From NCBI RefSeq assembly GCF_000312125.1, contig NZ_HE978641.1, positions 611,958 through 675,957 on the forward strand: a DNA stretch of 64,000 nucleotides. Reading direction: 5' to 3'. The notes beneath the pieces are model-generated. The model ran no database searches, was not told the origin of the DNA, and was given only the letters and a program-made list of their open reading frames with translations. The number at the start of each line of letters is the position of its first letter. Positions within the stretch are counted from its first letter, which is position 1. Positions 60,420 through 64,000 of the stretch are shown here, one piece after another. The position numbers and the translations under genes are program-made. This DNA is from Timonella senegalensis JC301 (GTDB lineage: Bacteria; Actinomycetota; Actinomycetes; Actinomycetales; Cellulomonadaceae).

Positions 60420-61364
60420 TTACGCGGCCTCCCGAGCCGCTCGCGCCTCCCGCACCCGCGCGTCCGAGTAGCCGGCGCGCCACACAAACACTCCCACGGC
60501 GGTAACTCCCCCGCCGAGGATCACTGCCCACCAGGGGAAGCCCGGGATGGTCGGCTCCTTGCCGGCATCCTGAACATCCTTGATCGGGGTCGGGGTAACC
60601 CGTTCCCCCGTCACCAGGATGCGGTGGGAGTTGATGCCCAGAGGCGTGCAGGTCACCAGGGTGACCAGGTCCTTGCCTTCCACGGTGGCCAGGGTCGCGG
60701 TGTCGTCTGGGGCGACCACGATCTTCTCGCGCACCTCGTACGTCAGCACCTCGCCAAACACCTCAAGCGTGAACCGGTCACCCTCCACCACCTTGTCCAG
60801 GTTGGTGAACATGGTGGAGGTAGCCAGGCCACGGTGCGCGGTGATGACCGAGTGCGTGGACTCGCCGCCCACAGGAAGAGACGATCCTTCGAGGTGGCCA
60901 GCGCCCCTCAGCAGGGTCTCGTCCGATGTGCCGTGATAGATCGGGAGATCTACGCCGATCCCCGGAATCTTGACGCGAGCCATCAGGCCGGACTTATCCA
61001 CGGCCAAAATCTTGGTGTAGTCGAACACCCCGGCCTCGGTGCCGTCACCCGTGGGCTTGTTGGAGTTGGCCTCCAGCACGGCGCCGGCGGACAGCGCCGA
61101 GTTGTAGTCATACGCCTGCTTGAGCTGGACGTCAGCGGACGGCTCCGCGTCCCCAACCTCAACCGTGTACGAGTTCAACAGTTTGGATTGGATGTACTGG
61201 GACTGCCAAGACGATGCCTTGGGATAGAGCACCATTCCCAGTGCCACCAAGACCAGGAGCGCAACCAGCCACGTGAGCAGCCCCGGGCGCCACGGCCGGC
61301 GGCCCTTCGTGGCGATCTCGGGCGTGCGAGTCTCGTCAGCAGCGGGTTGATCAATCAACGTCAC
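60420..61364 (-). CDS. Class C sortase (pilin polymerase)
   Basis: A 314-residue transpeptidase anchored by helices near residues 29-47 and 273-292. The catalytic triad is H177 (ITAHRG), C239 (TLVTCTPLG) and R248 (NSHRILVTG). The C-terminal second membrane helix is typical of class C. The region before the core carries FDYTKI at 114-119 where a lid would be, but I do not see the usual Asp-Pro-aromatic motif. It should link both shaft pilins in the window. A GTG start with GGAGAG upstream is used; an attenuator-like hairpin precedes it. Confidence 0.95.
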   Translation of the reverse strand: MTLIDQPAADETRTPEIATKGRRPWRPGLLTWLVALLVLVALGMVLYPKASSWQSQYIQSKLLNSYTVEVGDAEPSADVQLKQAYDYNSALSAGAVLEANSNKPTGDGTEAGVFDYTKILAVDKSGLMARVKIPGIGVDLPIYHGTSDETLLRGAGHLEGSSLPVGGESTHSVITAHRGLATSTMFTNLDKVVEGDRFTLEVFGEVLTYEVREKIVVAPDDTATLATVEGKDLVTLVTCTPLGINSHRILVTGERVTPTPIKDVQDAGKEPTIPGFPWWAVILGGGVTAVGVFVWRAGYSDARVREARAAREAA

Positions 61365-61394
61365 GGTCTCTCCATAGTGCCTAGGAAAACAGAA

Positions 61395-61428
61395 AGCAGG
61401 GTGGGGATCAACCTATCCCCACCCTGCT
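61395..61428 (-). terminator. Attenuator-like hairpin between shaft pilin and sortase genes
   Basis: AGCAGGGTGGGGAT (61395-61408) pairs exactly with ATCCCCACCCTGCT (61415-61428). On the minus strand TTCTGTTTTCC follows and the sortase starts about 30 bases later. It should lower sortase relative to pilin expression. Confidence 0.82.
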
Positions 61429-61523
61429 GAGTGCACTTCTACCGGTCAAGGGGGTTGCACGGTAGTGGCACTGCCGAGGTAACTAATCCGCCAAGTTCAG
61501 CACCTCGGAGTGTGGAAACTCGC

Positions 61524-63053
61524 TCAGCGAGCCTCTGCCTGGTTGCGGCGGCGAACCAGCATGAGCCCACCCGCAATTGCTACGGCGGCAACGCCACCGA
61601 GGGTCAGAAGAACCTGTCCGGCAGCACCGGTCAGTGGGAGCTCGCCCGAGGTCTTCTTCTGGTTTGCAAATGCGATGTTCTGGTAAACCAGCTCGTTGCT
61701 GTCTGCCTCAACTTGAATCGCCTGAGGAGTGGAGTCCAGTGCGTAACCAGCTGGAGCCTTGGTCTCCTCGAGCACGAAGCAGCCCACAGTCTCAGCCTCA
61801 ACGATGGCACCGGTGTTGTCCCGGGTGGTGTTGCCAATGAACAGTGCAGGAACCGATGCGGTTCCGTCAGCTGCGGTGGTCAGGCCAGTGATGATGGCAG
61901 CGCCATCCTTTGCCGCGGTGCAGGTGTCGTCATCGCCCTTAACGCCCTTGAACACGGAGAACTCAGCACCCGCAAGGGTGGAGGACTTGTCGCCAGTGAC
62001 GTGCTTGAGGAGGGTGAAACCGCCCCAGTTGGTGGTGACCTCGTTGGACGGGATCGTGGTGGTCTTGCCGCCTGCGGTGAGCGTTACGTTTGCGGTGTTA
62101 CGGATGATTCCGAGGTCCTCCGCGGACCCACCGTTCACCTGTGCGCTGATGACAACCTCAATCTGCTTGCCGCCAGCAGCCTTCACTGCGCCAAGCTGGG
62201 TGCCAACAAAGTCGATCTTCACTGCGTTGCCGGAAGTGTTGTCGGTGAACACAACTGGCGAGCCATCGATCTTGACCGAGACAACCTTGACATCAGTGAG
62301 GCGGGAGTCAACGGTGTCGGACAGCGAGTATTCGCTCAGCACCTTGGGCGCCGTCACCACTGGGATGTCGGACTTCACCACAAAGTCCACGGTGCTGCCA
62401 GCAAGAATGCCGCTAGGTGCCAGAACGTCCTTGGTTACCGAGGAGGACGAGTTCTTTGGGTATGCGTGAACATCGTAGATCCATGGAGCCTGCGAGCCGG
62501 TTCCGGACAACGGCAGCGTCACCAGGAAAGGAAGCGAGCCGGTCACAACGCCAGCAGGAAGCGTGGTCTCGCAGACCACGTAGGCAGCAAAGTCCAAGCC
62601 GGCAAACGTGGTGTCACCGTTCGCGTCAGTGAACTGTTCGGTCGAAGCAGCGCCCAGCGTTACGCCAGAAACGGATCCGGGAATCGCACACGCGCCGCCG
62701 CCAGCACCGTTCAGCGCGGTAGCAAGCTCGTTGGCCTTGTCCCAGCCAGCCGAGTCCTTGAGGTCAATGCCGCCAACCTTGTACACGGTGAAGCCAGCAT
62801 CCTTGAGTGGCTTCAGGCCCAGGTCGGTCTTCTCCGAGGTCGAACCCTTCTTCTGCGAAGACGCCGATTCCTCGTACTTGTGCAGGGTCAGCGAACGAGG
62901 AGTCGACTCGTTGATGTTCGCAAGGGTGGGGGCGGGGGTCTCGCCATTCGCGCTGGCAGCCGAGGCTACGCCAACGGTTCCAGCAAAGCTCAGCAGCAGC
63001 GCGCCTGCGGTCAGAGCTGCGGCGGAACGCCGCGAGGAGGTACGAGTACGCAT
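61524..63053 (-). CDS. Major (shaft) pilin, outer pilus unit
   Basis: A 509-residue fimbrial subunit paralogous to the pilin at 54945. The signal sequence is LTAGALLLSFAGTVGVA; the pilin motif WIYDVHAYPKN at 191-201 supplies K200; FVLEETKAPAGYALDS is the E-box domain; LPLTG with a hydrophobic span and RRRNQAEAR closes the protein. The first ~30 residues and last ~40 residues are nearly identical to the paralogue while the middle differs. ATG 63053 follows GAAAGGG. It is cotranscribed between the tip gene and the sortase. Confidence 0.95.
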   Translation of the reverse strand: MRTRTSSRRSAAALTAGALLLSFAGTVGVASAASANGETPAPTLANINESTPRSLTLHKYEESASSQKKGSTSEKTDLGLKPLKDAGFTVYKVGGIDLKDSAGWDKANELATALNGAGGGACAIPGSVSGVTLGAASTEQFTDANGDTTFAGLDFAAYVVCETTLPAGVVTGSLPFLVTLPLSGTGSQAPWIYDVHAYPKNSSSSVTKDVLAPSGILAGSTVDFVVKSDIPVVTAPKVLSEYSLSDTVDSRLTDVKVVSVKIDGSPVVFTDNTSGNAVKIDFVGTQLGAVKAAGGKQIEVVISAQVNGGSAEDLGIIRNTANVTLTAGGKTTTIPSNEVTTNWGGFTLLKHVTGDKSSTLAGAEFSVFKGVKGDDDTCTAAKDGAAIITGLTTAADGTASVPALFIGNTTRDNTGAIVEAETVGCFVLEETKAPAGYALDSTPQAIQVEADSNELVYQNIAFANQKKTSGELPLTGAAGQVLLTLGGVAAVAIAGGLMLVRRRNQAEAR

Positions 63054-63102
63054 GAAGTATGGCCCTTTCAAAGCCAGCCGGACGGTGTCCGACAAACGGA
63101 AG

Positions 63103-63148
63103 TGAATCGTCGAAAATCTGGGGGTTAAGCAGGTGCGCTATGCGCACC
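63103..63148 (-). terminator. Intercistronic motif and hairpin between tip and shaft genes (outer unit)
   Basis: GTGAATCGTCGAAAATC (63103-63119) is a copy of the dispersed TCGACGAT motif; GGTGCGC (63132-63138) pairs exactly with GCGCACC (63142-63148), two bases beyond the tip-gene stop. The order and spacing match 56509-56554. Confidence 0.65.
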
Positions 63149-63150
63149 GA

Positions 63151-64000
63151 TCAGGCAATAGATAGTGAGCGCCTCCTGCGGATGAACGCGGCCACGGCTG
63201 CGGCGGCAAGCGCCGCGCCACCCACGCCGAGGAAGATGAACGTGCCGGTCCCACCCGTGAGCGGGATGGTGAGAGGGTCACGCTTGGCATTGGTGATCTC
63301 GCCCAGTTCCTGGGTCAGGCTCGCCTCGCCCTTCTCCACCGAAATCACGAACGTGCGCTCGGTGTCATCGCGGGAGTAGCCAGCCGGAGCCTTCGACTCC
63401 ACCAGCGTGTACTCGCCCCACGCCAGCCCCTTCAGCAGGAACTTGCCCGCCGCTGGGTCCTTGTCGTCGCCAGTGCAGTCCGCTGCCGCGGCCTCCTGAC
63501 AGTCGACGATTGTGGTTTCATTCCCGTCAGGGTCCGTCAGGGTCCATTCGGACCCGCCGAGGAGCTGTGCTGGGTCGGACTCGTCGACCTTGGTCCAGGC
63601 TGCAGAGCCGGACTTGCGCTCGTTGACCACGTTCTTCAGGTCAACGTCGAGCTTGATGCCCGTAACGGAGAACTTGATTGGTTCGGTGGAACCGATCTGG
63701 TAGCCCGCTGGAGCCTTGGTTTCCGTCAGGGTGTAGTCGTCCCATGCCAGGTCCTTGAGCTCAAACTTTCCTGCGGCCGGGTTCTGGTCGCCGCCCGCTG
63801 GGCAGGGGGTGCCGCTGCAGTCGGTGACGGTCTTAGACGGACCAGGTTCAGTTGGGGAGAGGCTTGGGCCGGTCAGGGTCCACTCGGAACCGCCGAGCAG
63901 CTCAGGCTCGCCCTTTTCTGGGTTGTTCACCTTGTTCCACGTGACGCTGCCGGGCTTGCCCTTGTTCACAATGGTGCAGTCCACTGTGGATCCGGGGAAG
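63151..64000 (-). CDS. Pilus tip adhesin, outer unit (N-terminus outside the window)
   Basis: About 283 codons open to the right edge; the protein continues upstream of the window, so the ATG-like codon at 63984 is internal. At least two SpaA-type domains with isopeptide-like context are visible (LLGGSEWTLTGP; LTETKAPAGYQIG and LLGGSEWTLTDPDG; LVESKAPAGYSRD). The sorting signal is IPLTG, a hydrophobic span and FIRRRR. The layout is the same as the C-terminus of the inner tip protein at 56557. It heads the outer operon: tip, shaft, sortase. Confidence 0.92.
   Translation of the reverse strand, partial: FPGSTVDCTIVNKGKPGSVTWNKVNNPEKGEPELLGGSEWTLTGPSLSPTEPGPSKTVTDCSGTPCPAGGDQNPAAGKFELKDLAWDDYTLTETKAPAGYQIGSTEPIKFSVTGIKLDVDLKNVVNERKSGSAAWTKVDESDPAQLLGGSEWTLTDPDGNETTIVDCQEAAAADCTGDDKDPAAGKFLLKGLAWGEYTLVESKAPAGYSRDDTERTFVISVEKGEASLTQELGEITNAKRDPLTIPLTGGTGTFIFLGVGGAALAAAAVAAFIRRRRSLSIA

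Overview
The window is dense, GC-rich actinobacterial chromosome. LysR/MFS, MalT-like LuxR and mycoredoxin-type genes, GTG and TTG starts, LCP and ThrE proteins and two fimbrial operons of Actinomyces FimP/FimA style point to the Actinomycetaceae or close relatives. The genus cannot be fixed from sequence alone. I see no tRNA, rRNA, CRISPR array, transposase or prophage gene.

Layout. 0-4.7 kb: an ABC ATPase cut by the left edge, a VOC protein, a ketosteroid-dehydrogenase-like flavoprotein divergent from a TetR regulator with a clear palindromic operator, and a frameshifted LAXTG surface protein. 4.9-16 kb: a giant LuxR (MalT/LAL) regulator, an SRPBCC protein, a large protein with an HprK/PEPCK-type P-loop (DUF4914-like), a mycoredoxin, a divergent MFS/LysR pair, an unknown small gene framed by strong hairpins, and a ferredoxin-reductase-like flavoprotein. 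16-31 kb: a BCCT transporter, a choice-of-anchor-A surface protein with a 21-bp repeat stalk, glycerate kinase, a RibD-C reductase, a membrane-anchored DsbA-like protein, a MetE-like protein, a second giant LuxR regulator, a GAP-family membrane protein and a SHOCT/DUF6325/DUF1254-1214 operon. 31-34.4 kb: a SulP transporter, a DUF488 protein and an aldo/keto reductase. 34.7-47.7 kb: a Wzx/Wzy-type exopolysaccharide locus (tyrosine kinase, phosphatase, a membrane-anchored Asp-box protein, initiating phosphotransferase, polymerase, two glycosyltransferases, flippase, UDP-glucose dehydrogenase, acyltransferase, LCP ligase); its centre is visibly more AT-rich. 47.9-53.7 kb: a ThrE exporter, then a LacI-controlled sugar ABC operon without its ATPase. 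53.8-64 kb: a membrane protein and two tandem pilus units (tip then shaft) with a single class C sortase between them; the inner tip gene is frameshifted.

Less ordinary structure lies between the genes. A short motif, TGATTNTCGACGATNGTG, recurs in at least nine intergenic spots, twice as an inverted pair forming a hairpin. A second repeat, a 26-bp hairpin (GAGAGT...ACTCTC), occurs at three loci within 4 kb, twice as a tandem pair preceded by the first motif. This looks like an uncatalogued REP/BIME-like family. Other notable structures are an 81-bp nested palindrome, tandem palindromes 30 bp apart upstream of glycerate kinase, and matching intercistronic hairpins in both pilus operons.
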